A stretch of 64,000 nucleotides of DNA from Gillisia sp. UBA3175 (GTDB lineage: Bacteria; Bacteroidota; Bacteroidia; Flavobacteriales; Flavobacteriaceae), in the NCBI GenBank assembly GCA_002364325.1, contig DEXV01000004.1, positions 1 to 64,000 of the forward strand, in the 5' to 3' direction. Below are positions 1-9,610 of this stretch, piece by piece. The position numbers were made by a program, and so were the translations under genes. The stretch's first letter is position 1. Each line of letters starts with the position of its first letter. The notes beneath the pieces were generated by a model. It saw only the letters and a list, made by a program, of their open reading frames with translations, ran no database searches and was not told the DNA's origin.

Positions 1-254
1 CTTACGTTCACTATAAGTTAGAAAAGAAAGTTGCTACCAATGTAGAAGCTGGAAAAAAGACGGTAATCAAGACTTGGTCTAGAGCCTCTATGATAACCCC
101 AGATTTCGTTGGGCAAACTATCGCTGTACACAACGGGAAACAATTTGTTCCTGTTTATGTAACAGAGAATATGGTAGGACATAAATTAGGAGAATTTTCA
201 CCAACAAGATCTTTTAGAGGTCACGTAGGTGCGAAAAATAAAGGTAAAAGATAA
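1..254 (+). CDS. rpsS: 30S ribosomal protein S19, 3' part
   Basis: The frame is open from base 3 to the TAA at 252-254 and encodes the C-terminal 83 residues of S19; the start lies left of the window. Segments such as [10 protein letters not shown] and [16 protein letters not shown] are typical of S19, which pairs with S13 in the head of the small subunit. rplV follows after 8 bases, the standard S10-operon order. Identification is secure; only the 5' end is missing. Confidence 0.96.
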   Translation, partial: YVHYKLEKKVATNVEAGKKTVIKTWSRASMITPDFVGQTIAVHNGKQFVPVYVTENMVGHKLGEFSPTRSFRGHVGAKNKGKR

Positions 255-262
255 CTGAAGCT

Positions 263-670
263 ATGGGAGTTCGTAAAAGAGAAAAAGCAGATCAGACAAA
301 AGAAGCTAAAAAGCTAGTTGCTTTTGCAAAACTGAATAACTGCCCTACTTCGCCAAGAAAAATGCGATTAGTTGCAGATTTAGTTCGAGGTGAAAAAGTA
401 GAAAGAGCGCTTCATGTGTTAAGATTTAGCTCTAAGGAAGCATCACGTAGATTGGAGAAATTACTTCTTTCTGCTATTGCTAACTGGCAAGCAAAAAATG
501 AAGATGCTAACATTGAGGAAGCAGATTTATTTGTAAAAGAGATACGCGTAGATGGTGGAAGTATGTTGAAAAGACTTCGTCCTGCTCCACAGGGTCGCGC
601 ACATAGAATTAGAAAACGTTCCAACCACGTTACAATAGTGATTGGAGACAATAAAAATACACAAAGCTAA
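263..670 (+). CDS. rplV: 50S ribosomal protein L22
   Basis: Encodes a basic 135-residue protein. L22 binds 23S rRNA and its extended beta hairpin lines the peptide exit tunnel. The segment [18 protein letters not shown] and the C-terminal hairpin region ([20 protein letters not shown]) are diagnostic. It sits between rpsS and rpsC in the conserved S10 operon. The N-terminal extension of about 20 charged residues ([17 protein letters not shown]) goes slightly beyond the minimal E. coli-type protein. Confidence 0.97.
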   Translation: MGVRKREKADQTKEAKKLVAFAKLNNCPTSPRKMRLVADLVRGEKVERALHVLRFSSKEASRRLEKLLLSAIANWQAKNEDANIEEADLFVKEIRVDGGSMLKRLRPAPQGRAHRIRKRSNHVTIVIGDNKNTQS

Positions 671-674
671 GAGT

Positions 675-1400
675 ATGGGACAGAAAACAAATCCAATCGG
701 GAATCGCCTTGGTATCATTAGAGGATGGGAATCCAACTGGTACGGAGGAAATGACTACGGCGATAAATTAGCCGAAGACGATAAGATTAGAAAGTATATC
801 CATGCTCGTTTATCCAAAGCGAGTGTATCTAGAGTAATTATTGAGCGTACTCTTAAACTTGTAACCGTTACTATCACTACTGCAAGACCTGGTATCATTA
901 TCGGGAAAGGTGGGCAAGAGGTAGACAAGTTAAAAGAAGAGCTTAAGAAAATTACAGACAAAGAAGTTCAGATCAACATCTTTGAAATTAAAAGACCAGA
1001 ATTGGATGCATTTTTAGTTGGTTCTAGTGTAGCTAGACAAATTGAGAATCGTATTTCTTACCGTCGTGCTATCAAAATGGCTATTGCAGCCGCTATGAGA
1101 ATGAACGCGGAAGGTATTAAAATTCAAATTTCAGGGCGTTTGAACGGGGCAGAAATGGCGCGTTCAGAACATTACAAAGAAGGTAGAATTCCTTTGTCAA
1201 CTTTTAGAGCCGATATTGATTATGCTTTAGTTGAGGCGCACACTACTTATGGTAGATTGGGTGTTAAAGTATGGATCATGAAAGGTGAGGTATACGGAAA
1301 AAGAGAGCTTTCACCGCTTGTTGGTATGACTACCAAGAAGCCAGGAGCAAAATCCGGACCAGCACGAGGAGGTAACAACAAACCACGTCGTAGAAAGTAA
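675..1400 (+). CDS. rpsC: 30S ribosomal protein S3
   Basis: Encodes a 241-residue S3 of the small-subunit head, at the mRNA entry site. The start is placed at MGQKTNPIG, the conserved S3 N-terminus, 4 bases after rplV. A longer in-frame start at 642 would overlap rplV and add 11 non-conserved residues. The KH domain has its GxxG loop at residues 77-80 (GKGG). The tail is rich in Lys, Arg and Gly. Gene order rplV-rpsC-rplP is canonical. Confidence 0.97.
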   Translation: MGQKTNPIGNRLGIIRGWESNWYGGNDYGDKLAEDDKIRKYIHARLSKASVSRVIIERTLKLVTVTITTARPGIIIGKGGQEVDKLKEELKKITDKEVQINIFEIKRPELDAFLVGSSVARQIENRISYRRAIKMAIAAAMRMNAEGIKIQISGRLNGAEMARSEHYKEGRIPLSTFRADIDYALVEAHTTYGRLGVKVWIMKGEVYGKRELSPLVGMTTKKPGAKSGPARGGNNKPRRRK

Positions 1401-1418
1401 TTTTTTAAAGAAAGAAAA

Positions 1419-1838
1419 ATGTTACAGCCTAAAAGAACAAAATATCGTAAGATGCAGAAGGGCCGTATGAAAGGAAACTCTCAAAGAGGGCATAGACTTT
1501 CAAACGGAACATTCGGGATCAAATCATTGGACTCAAATTTCCTTACTGCACGTCAAATAGAAGCAGCTCGTATCGCCGCTACCCGTTTCATGAAAAGAGA
1601 AGGTTCGTTATGGATTAAAATATTTCCAGACAAGCCTATTACAAAGAAGCCTCTTGAAGTACGTATGGGTAAAGGTAAAGGTGCTGTAGAATATTGGGCA
1701 GCAGTTGTAAAACCGGGAAGAATCTTATTCGAAATAGGAGGAGTTCCTTATGATGTTGCTAAAGAAGCATTGCGTCTTGCAGCACAGAAATTGCCAGTGA
1801 AAACTAAGTTTATTGTAGCTAGAGATTATCAAGCTTAA
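1419..1838 (+). CDS. rplP: 50S ribosomal protein L16
   Basis: Encodes 139 residues beginning [19 protein letters not shown], the classic L16 N-terminus. L16 sits near the peptidyl-transferase centre and helps position A-site tRNA. The motif [18 protein letters not shown] is visible in the middle. Length is normal for the family. It lies 18 bases after rpsC and 12 before rpmC. Confidence 0.97.
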   Translation: MLQPKRTKYRKMQKGRMKGNSQRGHRLSNGTFGIKSLDSNFLTARQIEAARIAATRFMKREGSLWIKIFPDKPITKKPLEVRMGKGKGAVEYWAAVVKPGRILFEIGGVPYDVAKEALRLAAQKLPVKTKFIVARDYQA

Positions 1839-1850
1839 TTAAGAGAAGTT

Positions 1851-2042
1851 ATGAAACAATCAGAAGTAAATAAATCATCTGTAGCAGAATTGCAAGAAGA
1901 GCTTGGTAAATCAAGAAAGGCATATTCAGATTTAAAAATGGCTCACGCAGTTTCGCCATTGGAGAACCCAATACAACTAAGAGTTGTAAGAAGATCTATA
2001 GCGAGAATTGCTACAGAGTTAACTAAAAGAGAACAACAATAA
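1851..2042 (+). CDS. rpmC: 50S ribosomal protein L29
   Basis: Encodes a 63-residue, two-helix L29, found near the exit tunnel where nascent-chain factors dock. The C-terminal segment ENPIQLRVVRRSIARIATEL matches the family. Position between rplP and rpsQ is canonical and supports the call despite the short length. Confidence 0.95.
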   Translation: MKQSEVNKSSVAELQEELGKSRKAYSDLKMAHAVSPLENPIQLRVVRRSIARIATELTKREQQ

Positions 2043-2060
2043 GTGTTATTCTGCTGAAAG

Positions 2061-2318
2061 ATGGAAAAAAGAAATTTAAGAAAAGAGCGTATAGGTGTAG
2101 TTACCAGTAATAAAATGCAGAAATCCATAGTGGTTGCTGAAGTTAAAAAGGTAAAACATCCCATGTATGGTAAATTCGTTTTAAAAACGAAAAAATACGT
2201 GGCTCACGACGAAACAAATGACTGCAACATTGGAGATACAGTAAAAATAATGGAGACTCGTCCATTGAGTAAATCTAAATGTTGGAGATTAGTAGAAATT
2301 ATAGAAAGAGCTAAATAA
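2061..2318 (+). CDS. rpsQ: 30S ribosomal protein S17
   Basis: Encodes an 85-residue OB-fold protein that binds 16S rRNA early in assembly. [19 protein letters not shown] and the C-terminal [18 protein letters not shown] are standard S17 signatures. Its stop codon is followed after one base by the rplN start, so the two are probably translationally coupled. Confidence 0.97.
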   Translation: MEKRNLRKERIGVVTSNKMQKSIVVAEVKKVKHPMYGKFVLKTKKYVAHDETNDCNIGDTVKIMETRPLSKSKCWRLVEIIERAK

Positions 2319-2319
2319 G

Positions 2320-2688
2320 ATGGTACAACAAGAGTCTAGATTAAGAGTAGCAGACAATACCGGGGCAAAAGAAGTTTTGACCATTAGAGTATTAGGAGGT
2401 ACAAAAAGAAGATACGCTTCTGTTGGAGACAAAATAGTTGTCAGCGTTAAAGAAGCTACACCTAATGGAAACATTAAGAAGGGTGCAGTTTCAACAGCAG
2501 TAGTTGTTCGTACCAAGAAAGAAGTGCGTAGACCAGATGGATCATATATCCGTTTTGATGACAACGCATGTGTTCTTCTAAATCCAACTGGCGAAATGCG
2601 CGGTACTCGTGTATTTGGACCAGTAGCACGTGAACTTCGTGATAAACAATTCATGAAGATTGTATCATTAGCACCAGAGGTGCTTTAA
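2320..2688 (+). CDS. rplN: 50S ribosomal protein L14
   Basis: Encodes 122 residues, the usual L14 length. L14 lies at the subunit interface (bridge B8). The N-terminus [18 protein letters not shown] and the C-terminal [20 protein letters not shown] are near-invariant in the family. It starts one base after rpsQ and leads into rplX. Confidence 0.97.
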   Translation: MVQQESRLRVADNTGAKEVLTIRVLGGTKRRYASVGDKIVVSVKEATPNGNIKKGAVSTAVVVRTKKEVRRPDGSYIRFDDNACVLLNPTGEMRGTRVFGPVARELRDKQFMKIVSLAPEVL

Positions 2689-2700
2689 TACATATATATA

Positions 2701-3012
2701 ATGACAAAGCTGAAAATAAAATCTGGAGATACAGTTAGACTTATTGCCGGAGACCATAAAGGTCAAGAAGGAAAAGTTCAAAAGATTCTTCGAGATAAAA
2801 ATAAAGCAATTGTGGAAGGTGTAAATATGGTTTCTAAACATGAGAAGCCAAGTGCATCTAATCCACAAGGAGGAATAGTTAAGAAGGAAGCGCCTATCCA
2901 TTTATCCAACTTATCTTTAATCGATAAAAAGGGTGATACCACTCGTGTTGGTTATAGAATGGAAGATGGTAAGAAAGTGAGATTTTCCAAAAAATCAAAT
3001 GAAGTAATTTAG
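2701..3012 (+). CDS. rplX: 50S ribosomal protein L24
   Basis: Encodes a 103-residue L24, an assembly initiator of the large subunit. A KOW motif lies near the N-terminus ([20 protein letters not shown]). The gene ends 2 bases before rplE, as is usual in the spc operon. Confidence 0.97.
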   Translation: MTKLKIKSGDTVRLIAGDHKGQEGKVQKILRDKNKAIVEGVNMVSKHEKPSASNPQGGIVKKEAPIHLSNLSLIDKKGDTTRVGYRMEDGKKVRFSKKSNEVI

Positions 3013-3014
3013 TT

Positions 3015-3566
3015 ATGGCATACGTACCAAGACTTAAACAAGAGTATAATGACAAAGTAGTGTCAGCTCTTACAGAAGAATTCAGTTACTCAAATATCAT
3101 GCAGGTTCCAAGACTACAAAAGATAGTTTTGAGCCGTGGAGTTGGAGCAGCTGTTGCAGATAAGAAACTTATTGACCATGCAGTAGATGAATTAACTATG
3201 ATCACTGGTCAAAAAGCGGTATCAACCATATCTAAAAAGGATGTTGCTTCTTTTAAATTGCGTAAGGGAATGCCAATTGGGGCAAAAGTTACTTTGCGAG
3301 GAGAAAGAATGTATGAATTCCTAGATCGTTTTATCACATCTGCCCTTCCAAGGGTTCGTGATTTCAACGGGATAAAGGCTACTGGATTTGATGGTAGAGG
3401 TAATTACAATTTAGGAATTACTGAACAGATCATTTTTCCAGAGATCGATATAGATAAAGTGAACAAAATTTCAGGAATGGATATCACTTTTGTAACTTCT
3501 GCATCTACAGATAAGGAAGCTAAATCATTGCTAACGGAACTAGGTTTACCTTTTAAAAAGAATTAA
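3015..3566 (+). CDS. rplE: 50S ribosomal protein L5
   Basis: Encodes 183 residues. L5 carries 5S rRNA into the central protuberance and contacts P-site t[23 protein letters not shown] and [13 protein letters not shown] are family hallmarks. It is packed between rplX (2-base gap) and rpsN (3-base gap). Confidence 0.97.
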   Translation: MAYVPRLKQEYNDKVVSALTEEFSYSNIMQVPRLQKIVLSRGVGAAVADKKLIDHAVDELTMITGQKAVSTISKKDVASFKLRKGMPIGAKVTLRGERMYEFLDRFITSALPRVRDFNGIKATGFDGRGNYNLGITEQIIFPEIDIDKVNKISGMDITFVTSASTDKEAKSLLTELGLPFKKN

Positions 3567-3569
3567 GAT

Positions 3570-3839
3570 ATGGCTAAAGAATCAATGAAAGCCCGTGAGG
3601 TGAAGAGACAAGCAATTGTGAAGAAATATGCAGAGAAACGCAAAGCTTTAAAAGAAGCTGGAGATTTCGAAGGTTTACAAAAACTTCCAAAGAATGCCTC
3701 TCCTGTTCGTTTACACAACCGTTGTAAATTAACTGGAAGACCTAAAGGATATATGAGACAATTTGGTGTTTCTCGTGTAATGTTCAGAGAAATGGCGAAC
3801 CAAGGATTAATTCCAGGAGTAAGAAAAGCTAGTTGGTAA
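3570..3839 (+). CDS. rpsN: 30S ribosomal protein S14, zinc-free form
   Basis: Encodes an 89-residue S14 of the long type. Only one cysteine ([17 protein letters not shown]) remains, so the two CxxC zinc knuckles of the short C+ form are absent. This fits the zinc-independent (C-) class. After it comes the first long gap in the operon (71 bases), which contains a hairpin. Confidence 0.96.
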   Translation: MAKESMKAREVKRQAIVKKYAEKRKALKEAGDFEGLQKLPKNASPVRLHNRCKLTGRPKGYMRQFGVSRVMFREMANQGLIPGVRKASW

Positions 3840-3857
3840 AATTATAAACAGATGAAA

Positions 3858-3891
3858 GGTTCATCCCGATAGGTATCGTGGACTGAAAACC
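3858..3891 (+). other. Predicted hairpin in the rpsN-rpsH spacer
   Basis: In the 71-base gap, GGTT-CA-TCC-CGAT (3858-3870) can pair with ATCG-GGA-TG-AACC (3875-3891) around the loop AGGT, with one bulged T and two bulged A. Spacers elsewhere in the spc genes are mostly under 20 bases, so this is unusual. It may be a regulatory leader for rpsH and the genes after it, or a processing site. The pairing is seen by eye; function is inferred. Confidence 0.4.
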
Positions 3892-3910
3892 GTTATCGTA
3901 AATTGAAAAA

Positions 3911-4309
3911 ATGACTACAGATCCAGTTGCAGATTATTTAACAAGAATTAGAAATGCGGTAGCAGCAAACCACAGAGTGGTAGAGATACCAGCTTCTAAT
4001 CTTAAAAAGGAGATCACTAAAATATTATTCGATCAAGGATATATTCTTAGTTACAAGTTTGAAGATACTACCGCTCAAGGTACTATCAAGATAGCTCTTA
4101 AGTATGATAAGCTTACTAAAGACCCGGTAATTAAGAAAATTCAACGAATAAGTAAACCCGGTTTGCGTAAATATGCCGGAGCAAATGAGTTGCCACGTAT
4201 CTTAAACGGTCTTGGAATTGCTATTGTTTCTACTTCTCACGGAGTAATGACAGGTAGACAAGCTCAGGCAGAAAAAGTTGGTGGTGAAGTTTTATGCTAC
4301 GTTTACTAA
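3911..4309 (+). CDS. rpsH: 30S ribosomal protein S8
   Basis: Encodes a 132-residue S8, a primary 16S rRNA binder in the central domain. The N-terminus DPVADYLTRIRNAV and C-terminal GIAIVSTSHGVMTGRQA are standard. In E. coli S8 represses the spc operon by binding its own mRNA. The structured 71-base gap just upstream would be a natural place to look for an equivalent here. Confidence 0.97.
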   Translation: MTTDPVADYLTRIRNAVAANHRVVEIPASNLKKEITKILFDQGYILSYKFEDTTAQGTIKIALKYDKLTKDPVIKKIQRISKPGLRKYAGANELPRILNGLGIAIVSTSHGVMTGRQAQAEKVGGEVLCYVY

Positions 4310-4327
4310 TACTTAAAGACTTAAGAA

Positions 4328-4870
4328 ATGTCAAGAATAGGTAAGAACCCAATCACTATCCCGCAAGGCGTTACAGTTAGCCTTAAAGATGGATTAGTGA
4401 CGGTAAAGGGAAAATTAGGAGAATTAACTCAAGAAATTAAAGACATCGACGTGAAAATTGAAGATGATTTGATTACTTTTGAGCGCTCTTCAGATAAGAA
4501 GGACCAAAAAGCAAAGCACGGTTTATACCGTTCTTTAGTGAGCAATATGATTGAAGGTGTATCTAATGGTTATACTAAACAATTGGAATTAGTTGGAGTA
4601 GGTTATCGTGCTTCCAACCAAGGACAAAAATTAGAGCTAGCTATTGGTTTCTCTCATAACATTGTTTTTGAATTGGCACCAGAGGTAAAAGTTGAGACAG
4701 TTTCGGATAAAGGGAAAAACCCAATCGTGAAATTATCTTCTCATGATAAACAATTGGTTGGTCAAATAGCGGCTAAAATTCGTTCCTTCCGTGCTCCAGA
4801 GCCGTACAAAGGAAAAGGAATTAAGTTTGTAGGTGAACAATTAAGAAGAAAAGCTGGTAAATCAGCTTAA
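4328..4870 (+). CDS. rplF: 50S ribosomal protein L6
   Basis: Encodes 180 residues forming the two repeated L6 domains near the sarcin-ricin loop. MSRIGKNPITIPQGV and the C-terminal RAPEPYKGKGIKFVGEQLRR are diagnostic. It lies 18 bases after rpsH and 12 before rplR. Confidence 0.97.
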   Translation: MSRIGKNPITIPQGVTVSLKDGLVTVKGKLGELTQEIKDIDVKIEDDLITFERSSDKKDQKAKHGLYRSLVSNMIEGVSNGYTKQLELVGVGYRASNQGQKLELAIGFSHNIVFELAPEVKVETVSDKGKNPIVKLSSHDKQLVGQIAAKIRSFRAPEPYKGKGIKFVGEQLRRKAGKSA

Positions 4871-4882
4871 TAAAGTGTAGAT

Positions 4883-5239
4883 ATGGCATTTTCAAAACAA
4901 GCAAGAAGAACAAAAATTAAGAAGAGGATCCGTAAAGATATTACGGGAACCCAAAGTCGCCCAAGATTGGCTGTATTTAGAAGTAATAAAGAAATTTATG
5001 CTCAAATAGTAGACGATGTAGAAGGAAAAACTTTGGTTGCCGCTTCTTCTAGAGATAAAGACGTAACTGCTACTGATAGTAATAAATTGGATAAAGCTGC
5101 CTTAGTTGGTAAAGCTTTAGCAGAAAAAGCGTTAAAGGCCGGAATAGATACTATTTCTTTTGATAGAGGTGGTTATTTATATCACGGAAGAGTTAAATCA
5201 TTGGCAGATGGTGCTCGTGAAGGAGGACTAAAATTCTAA
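4883..5239 (+). CDS. rplR: 50S ribosomal protein L18
   Basis: Encodes 118 residues. L18 binds 5S rRNA together with L5. The core [20 protein letters not shown] and the C-terminal [20 protein letters not shown] are family signatures. It ends 6 bases before rpsE. Confidence 0.97.
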   Translation: MAFSKQARRTKIKKRIRKDITGTQSRPRLAVFRSNKEIYAQIVDDVEGKTLVAASSRDKDVTATDSNKLDKAALVGKALAEKALKAGIDTISFDRGGYLYHGRVKSLADGAREGGLKF

Positions 5240-5245
5240 TAAGAT

Positions 5246-5770
5246 ATGTATCAAGATTATAAAAATGTAGAACTTGTAAAACCAGCAGGTCTTGAATTAA
5301 AAGATCGTTTGGTTGGTGTGCAACGTGTTACAAAAGTTACTAAAGGTGGTAGAGCATTCGGTTTTTCTGCTATTGTAGTTGTAGGTGATGAGAATGGAGT
5401 AGTTGGTCAAGGTTTAGGAAAATCTAAAGACGTGGCTAGCGCAATCGCAAAATCTATAGAGGATGCCAAAAAGAATTTGGTTAGAATTCCTATTTACAAA
5501 GGATCTATTCCTCATGAGCAAAAAGGTAAATATGGTGGAGCAAGGGTTTTATTGATCCCTGCTGCAACTGGTACCGGAGTAATAGCAGGTGGTGCAATTC
5601 GTGCCGTATTGGAGGCTGTTGGTGTACATGATGTACTATCTAAAAACCAAGGATCTTCAAACCCGCATAATGTTGTAAAAGCAACTTTTGATGCCCTATT
5701 GCAATTGCGTAGTGCTCAAACTGTAGCTAAGCAACGTGGTATTACATTAGATAAAGTTTTTAAAGGATAA
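5246..5770 (+). CDS. rpsE: 30S ribosomal protein S5
   Basis: Encodes 174 residues. S5 has a double-stranded-RNA-binding-like domain followed by a ribosomal S5 fold and affects decoding fidelity. [20 protein letters not shown] and [19 protein letters not shown] are characteristic. It sits in the canonical place between rplR and rpmD. Confidence 0.97.
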   Translation: MYQDYKNVELVKPAGLELKDRLVGVQRVTKVTKGGRAFGFSAIVVVGDENGVVGQGLGKSKDVASAIAKSIEDAKKNLVRIPIYKGSIPHEQKGKYGGARVLLIPAATGTGVIAGGAIRAVLEAVGVHDVLSKNQGSSNPHNVVKATFDALLQLRSAQTVAKQRGITLDKVFKG

Positions 5771-5782
5771 TACAAGGACAAG

Positions 5783-5965
5783 ATGGCAAAGATATATGTA
5801 AAACAGGTTAAAAGTGCGATTAAACGCACTGCAAACCAGAAACGTACGTTAGAAGCACTTGGTTTAAGAAGACTTAACCAAGTTGTAGAGCACGAGAACA
5901 CACCAAACATCCTTGGTATGGTAAATAAAGTTCAACACTTAGTTTCTGTAGAGGAAACAAAATAA
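5783..5965 (+). CDS. rpmD: 50S ribosomal protein L30
   Basis: Encodes a 60-residue L30. The N-terminal AKIYVKQVKSAIKRTANQKR and LGLRRLNQVVEHENTP match the family. Its short length is normal. It lies between rpsE and rplO, 9 bases before the latter. Confidence 0.96.
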   Translation: MAKIYVKQVKSAIKRTANQKRTLEALGLRRLNQVVEHENTPNILGMVNKVQHLVSVEETK

Positions 5966-5974
5966 TAAACTCAC

Positions 5975-6427
5975 ATGGATTTAAGTAACTTAAGACCTGC
6001 AAAAGGTTCAGTTCAAAATAACAGTAAGCGTGTAGGTAGAGGAGAAGGATCAGGAAAAGGAGGAACAGCTACCCGTGGACATAAGGGTGCTAAATCTCGT
6101 TCTGGATATTCTAGAAAGATAGGTTTTGAAGGAGGGCAAATGCCACTTCAACGAAGAGTGCCTAAATTTGGTTTTACCAATATCAATCGTAAAGATTATC
6201 AAGGGGTTAATCTTGATACGCTACAAACCTTAGTAGATGACGGTAGGATTACAGATACCGTAGATATGAAGGTTTTAGTAGAGAACGGTCTAGCTCGTAA
6301 AAACGAATTAGTAAAGATATTAGGTAGAGGAGAATTAAAAGCAACATTGAAAATATCTGTTCATAAATTTACTGCCACAGCCAAGGAAGCTATCGAAGCT
6401 GCCGGAGGAGAAGTAGTTACTTTATAA
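5975..6427 (+). CDS. rplO: 50S ribosomal protein L15
   Basis: Encodes a 150-residue L15, a late-assembly large-subunit protein. The N-terminus is the Gly-, Lys- and Arg-rich tail that threads into rRNA (GRGEGSGKGGTATRGHKGAK), followed by GFEGGQMPLQRRVPKFGF. secY starts 10 bases later, the usual pairing. Confidence 0.97.
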   Translation: MDLSNLRPAKGSVQNNSKRVGRGEGSGKGGTATRGHKGAKSRSGYSRKIGFEGGQMPLQRRVPKFGFTNINRKDYQGVNLDTLQTLVDDGRITDTVDMKVLVENGLARKNELVKILGRGELKATLKISVHKFTATAKEAIEAAGGEVVTL

Positions 6428-6437
6428 TAGATAGAAG

Positions 6438-7775
6438 ATGAAATTTATCAATACTATAAAAAACATTTGGAAAATTGAGGAGCTAAAGAGTAGAATTTTA
6501 GTGACCCTTGGTTTGTTATTGGTATACCGATTTGGTGCACAGGTGGTACTTCCGGGGATCGATGCTTCACAGCTCGCTAACTTGGCTAGTCAAACTGAAA
6601 GCGGACTATTAGGTCTGCTTAACGCATTTACAGGTGGTGCTTTTTCCAATGCTTCGGTTTTTGCTTTAGGAATTATGCCTTATATTTCTGCCTCTATTGT
6701 AGTGCAGTTAATGGGTATAGCAGTTCCTTATTTGCAAAAACTTCAAAAAGAAGGAGAAAGCGGTAGAAGAAGAATTAATCAGATTACGAGATGGTTAACT
6801 ATTGCCATTACCTTGGTTCAAGGTCCTGGTTACATCTATAACTTATTTGCAACCTTACCTCAAAGTGCCTTTTTATTAGGTAATACAGTAACTTTTGTTG
6901 CATCCTCGGTAATAATTCTTACTACGGGAACTATCTTTGCGATGTGGTTAGGTGAAAAGATCACCGATAAAGGTATAGGGAATGGAATTTCCTTATTAAT
7001 TATGGTGGGTATTATAGCTAGATTACCTCAGGCATTTATTCAGGAATTCGCTTCCAGAGTATTTGAATCGAATGGTGGTTTAATTATGATCCTTATAGAA
7101 TTGGTAATTTGGTTTGCTATTATTATGGCATGTATAATGCTTGTTATGGCGGTTCGACAAATAGCAGTTCAATACGCTAGAAGAACGGCTTCTGGAGGAT
7201 ATGAGAAGAATGTATTTGGATCAAGACAATACATCCCTCTTAAATTAAATGCTTCTGGGGTTATGCCAATTATCTTCGCCCAAGCGATTATGTTTATTCC
7301 GGCTGCTGTTGCTGGTCTTTCCGATGGGGAGACTTCACAAGGTATCGCAGCTGCATTTAGTAATATTTTTGGTTTTTGGTATAACTTGGTTTTTGCTTTA
7401 TTAATTATTGTGTTTACATATTTTTACACGGCGATTACGGTACCAACTAATAAAATGGCAGATGATCTTAAGAGAAGTGGTGGTTTTATCCCAGGAGTTC
7501 GTCCGGGAGGAGATACCGCAGAATTTTTAGATAGAATTATGTCACAAATTACCCTTCCGGGTTCGATTTTCCTTGCTCTTATAGCGGTGTTCCCTGCTAT
7601 AGTAGTTCAACTGTTGGGTGTGCAGCAGGGTTGGGCATTGTTCTTTGGAGGTACTTCACTGTTAATTATGGTGGGGGTTGCGATTGATACTATGCAACAA
7701 GTAAATTCTTACCTGTTAAATAGACATTACGATGGTTTGATGAAAACCGGTAAAAATAGAAAAGCAGTAGCATAA
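6438..7775 (+). CDS. secY: Preprotein translocase subunit SecY
   Basis: Encodes a 445-residue inner-membrane channel subunit of the Sec translocon. It has about ten hydrophobic helices, beginning with [21 protein letters not shown], and the cytoplasmic loop [13 protein letters not shown]. The loop with [15 protein letters not shown] and the segment [20 protein letters not shown] are SecY signatures. Length is normal. Its place at the end of the spc genes, 2 bases before infA, is common in Bacteroidota. Confidence 0.97.
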   Translation: MKFINTIKNIWKIEELKSRILVTLGLLLVYRFGAQVVLPGIDASQLANLASQTESGLLGLLNAFTGGAFSNASVFALGIMPYISASIVVQLMGIAVPYLQKLQKEGESGRRRINQITRWLTIAITLVQGPGYIYNLFATLPQSAFLLGNTVTFVASSVIILTTGTIFAMWLGEKITDKGIGNGISLLIMVGIIARLPQAFIQEFASRVFESNGGLIMILIELVIWFAIIMACIMLVMAVRQIAVQYARRTASGGYEKNVFGSRQYIPLKLNASGVMPIIFAQAIMFIPAAVAGLSDGETSQGIAAAFSNIFGFWYNLVFALLIIVFTYFYTAITVPTNKMADDLKRSGGFIPGVRPGGDTAEFLDRIMSQITLPGSIFLALIAVFPAIVVQLLGVQQGWALFFGGTSLLIMVGVAIDTMQQVNSYLLNRHYDGLMKTGKNRKAVA

Positions 7776-7777
7776 CT

Positions 7778-7993
7778 ATGGCAAAACAATCAGCAATAGA
7801 ACAAGACGGAACTATTATAGAAGCATTATCTAATGCGATGTTTCGGGTAGAATTGGAGAACGGACACGTTGTGACCGCTCATATTTCGGGTAAGATGCGT
7901 ATGCACTATATTAAATTATTACCCGGAGATAAAGTTAAATTAGAAATGAGTCCTTACGATTTATCTAAGGCTCGAATAACTTACAGATACTAA
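7778..7993 (+). CDS. infA: Translation initiation factor IF-1
   Basis: Encodes a 71-residue S1/OB-fold factor that blocks the A site during initiation. The sequence [20 protein letters not shown], the [19 protein letters not shown] core and the final ARITYRY are typical IF-1. It lies between secY and rpmJ, with 2- and 5-base gaps. Confidence 0.97.
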   Translation: MAKQSAIEQDGTIIEALSNAMFRVELENGHVVTAHISGKMRMHYIKLLPGDKVKLEMSPYDLSKARITYRY

Positions 7994-7998
7994 TTAAG

Positions 7999-8115
7999 AT
8001 GAAAGTAAGAGCATCAGTTAAAAAGAGAAGTGCCGAGTGCAAAATTGTGCGCAGAAAAGGTAGACTTTACGTGATAAACAAAAAGAATCCAAAATTTAAA
8101 CAAAGACAAGGTTAA
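7999..8115 (+). CDS. rpmJ: 50S ribosomal protein L36, zinc-free form
   Basis: This is a 38-codon gene, ATG at 7999 and TAA at 8113-8115. The product starts [20 protein letters not shown] and ends PKFKQRQG, clearly L36. In the zinc-binding form three Cys and one His hold the metal. Here only Cys14 remains, with Ser11, Asn27 and Phe33 at the other ligand positions. It is 5 bases after infA and 3 before rpsM. Confidence 0.95.
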   Translation: MKVRASVKKRSAECKIVRRKGRLYVINKKNPKFKQRQG

Positions 8116-8118
8116 GTT

Positions 8119-8493
8119 ATGGCTAGAATTGCAGGTGTTGATATACCAAAACAAAAACGCGGAGTTATAGCATTGACCTATATCTTCGGAATTGGCAAAA
8201 GTAGGGCAGAAAGAATCCTGAAGGAAGCTGATGTAGACGAGAGTATAAAAGTTTCAGATTGGGATGATGACCAGATTGGTAGAATTCGTGAAGCTGTTGG
8301 AACTTTTAAGATTGAAGGTGAATTACGTTCAGAAGTACAAATGAGTATTAAGCGTCTTATGGATATAGGATGTTACCGTGGTGTGCGTCATAGATCTGGT
8401 CTTCCATTAAGAGGACAAAGAACTAAGAACAATTCAAGAACCAGAAAAGGTAGAAGAAAAACAGTTGCTAACAAGAAGAAAGCAACTAAATAA
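8119..8493 (+). CDS. rpsM: 30S ribosomal protein S13
   Basis: Encodes 124 residues. S13 is in the subunit head and contacts the P-site tRNA and L5. The N-terminus [20 protein letters not shown] and the motif [19 protein letters not shown] are diagnostic. It begins the alpha-operon portion (rpsM-rpsK-rpsD-rpoA-rplQ). Confidence 0.97.
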   Translation: MARIAGVDIPKQKRGVIALTYIFGIGKSRAERILKEADVDESIKVSDWDDDQIGRIREAVGTFKIEGELRSEVQMSIKRLMDIGCYRGVRHRSGLPLRGQRTKNNSRTRKGRRKTVANKKKATK

Positions 8494-8501
8494 TAAGTAA
8501 G

Positions 8502-8894
8502 ATGGCAAAAACTCAAAAAACAGCTCAAAAGAAACGTAAAGTAATCGTTGAGTCTAATGGAGAAGCACATGTTACTGCTTCCTTTAACAATATAATTATT
8601 TCTTTAACAAACAAAAAAGGAGATCTTATCTCTTGGTCATCTGCCGGTAAAATGGGCTTTAGAGGATCTAAGAAAAACACTCCTTATGCTGCTCAATTAG
8701 CTGCTGAAGATGCATCGAAGGTTGCACATGAAGCAGGTTTGCGTAAAGTAAAAGTTTATGTTAAGGGGCCAGGGAATGGTAGAGAATCTGCTATTCGTTC
8801 TATACACAATGCAGGAATCGAAGTAACTGAAATTATTGATGTTACTCCATTACCACACAATGGTTGTAGACCTCCAAAAAGACGTAGAGTTTAA
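8502..8894 (+). CDS. rpsK: 30S ribosomal protein S11
   Basis: Encodes a 130-residue S11 of the platform, near the E site. [20 protein letters not shown] and the C-terminal [18 protein letters not shown] are canonical. It is followed by a 90-base gap, long for this operon, that contains an extended inverted repeat. Confidence 0.97.
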   Translation: MAKTQKTAQKKRKVIVESNGEAHVTASFNNIIISLTNKKGDLISWSSAGKMGFRGSKKNTPYAAQLAAEDASKVAHEAGLRKVKVYVKGPGNGRESAIRSIHNAGIEVTEIIDVTPLPHNGCRPPKRRRV

Positions 8895-8915
8895 TTAATT
8901 ATTAAGTATAAACTA

Positions 8916-8966
8916 GAAAGCACTAAGATTATCGAAGGACAGTGACCTTAATTCATAATCGCTTTC
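8916..8966 (+). other. Predicted structured element in the rpsK-rpsD spacer
   Basis: GAAAGC (8916-8921) pairs with GCTTTC (8961-8966), and GATTAT (8927-8932) with ATAATC (8955-8960), leaving a 5-base bulge. An apical hairpin AAGG/CCTT (8935-8938 with 8946-8949) sits inside. The nested arrangement directly upstream of rpsD suggests an mRNA structure. In E. coli S4 represses the alpha operon through a leader RNA, so S4 would be one candidate ligand, but no pseudoknot like the E. coli one is evident. Confidence 0.45.
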
Positions 8967-8984
8967 TTACAAAAACAATTTTCA

Positions 8985-9590
8985 ATGGCAAGATATACTG
9001 GTCCAAAGACTAAAATAGCGCGTAAATTTGGCGAGGCTATTTTCGGAGACGATAAGTCTTTCGAAAAAAGAAATTACCCTCCGGGACAACATGGTAACAA
9101 CCGTAGAAGAGGTAAAAAATCTGAATATGCAATCCAGTTAATGGAAAAGCAAAAGGCAAAATATACTTATGGTGTGTTAGAGCGTCAGTTCAGAAACATG
9201 TTTGAAAAAGCAACCAGATCAACCGGTATTACTGGTGAGGTTCTTTTACAATTATGTGAATCAAGATTAGATAATGTTGTTTACAGAATGGGGGTTTCTC
9301 CATCTAGAAGTGGTGCGAGACAATTGGTTTCTCACAGACATATTACTGTAAATGGTGATGTTTTAAACATCCCATCCTACCAAGTGCAACCAGGTGATGT
9401 TATTGCGGTAAGAGAAAAATCTAAATCTTTAGAAGCTATCTCAAATTCGTTAGCAAACTCTAGTGCCACTTACGAGTGGATGACATGGAATAATGAGACT
9501 AAGCAAGGAACTTTTGTTTCTGTTCCTGCAAGAGTACAAATTCCAGAAAATATAAATGAACAATTCATAGTCGAATTATATTCGAAATAA
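8985..9590 (+). CDS. rpsD: 30S ribosomal protein S4
   Basis: Encodes a 201-residue S4, a primary 16S rRNA binder that nucleates assembly of the 5' domain. The N-terminus [20 protein letters not shown] lacks the Cys zinc knuckle of some S4 proteins. The S4 RNA-binding domain runs from about residue 90 ([31 protein letters not shown]). A structured spacer precedes it. Confidence 0.97.
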   Translation: MARYTGPKTKIARKFGEAIFGDDKSFEKRNYPPGQHGNNRRRGKKSEYAIQLMEKQKAKYTYGVLERQFRNMFEKATRSTGITGEVLLQLCESRLDNVVYRMGVSPSRSGARQLVSHRHITVNGDVLNIPSYQVQPGDVIAVREKSKSLEAISNSLANSSATYEWMTWNNETKQGTFVSVPARVQIPENINEQFIVELYSK

Positions 9591-9610
9591 TAATTCACAG
9601 AAGTCGTAAT

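Noticed and set aside
642..674. Upstream in-frame start for rpsC
   Set aside because: The added 11 residues are not S3-like and would overlap rpl[10 protein letters not shown] is the conserved start.
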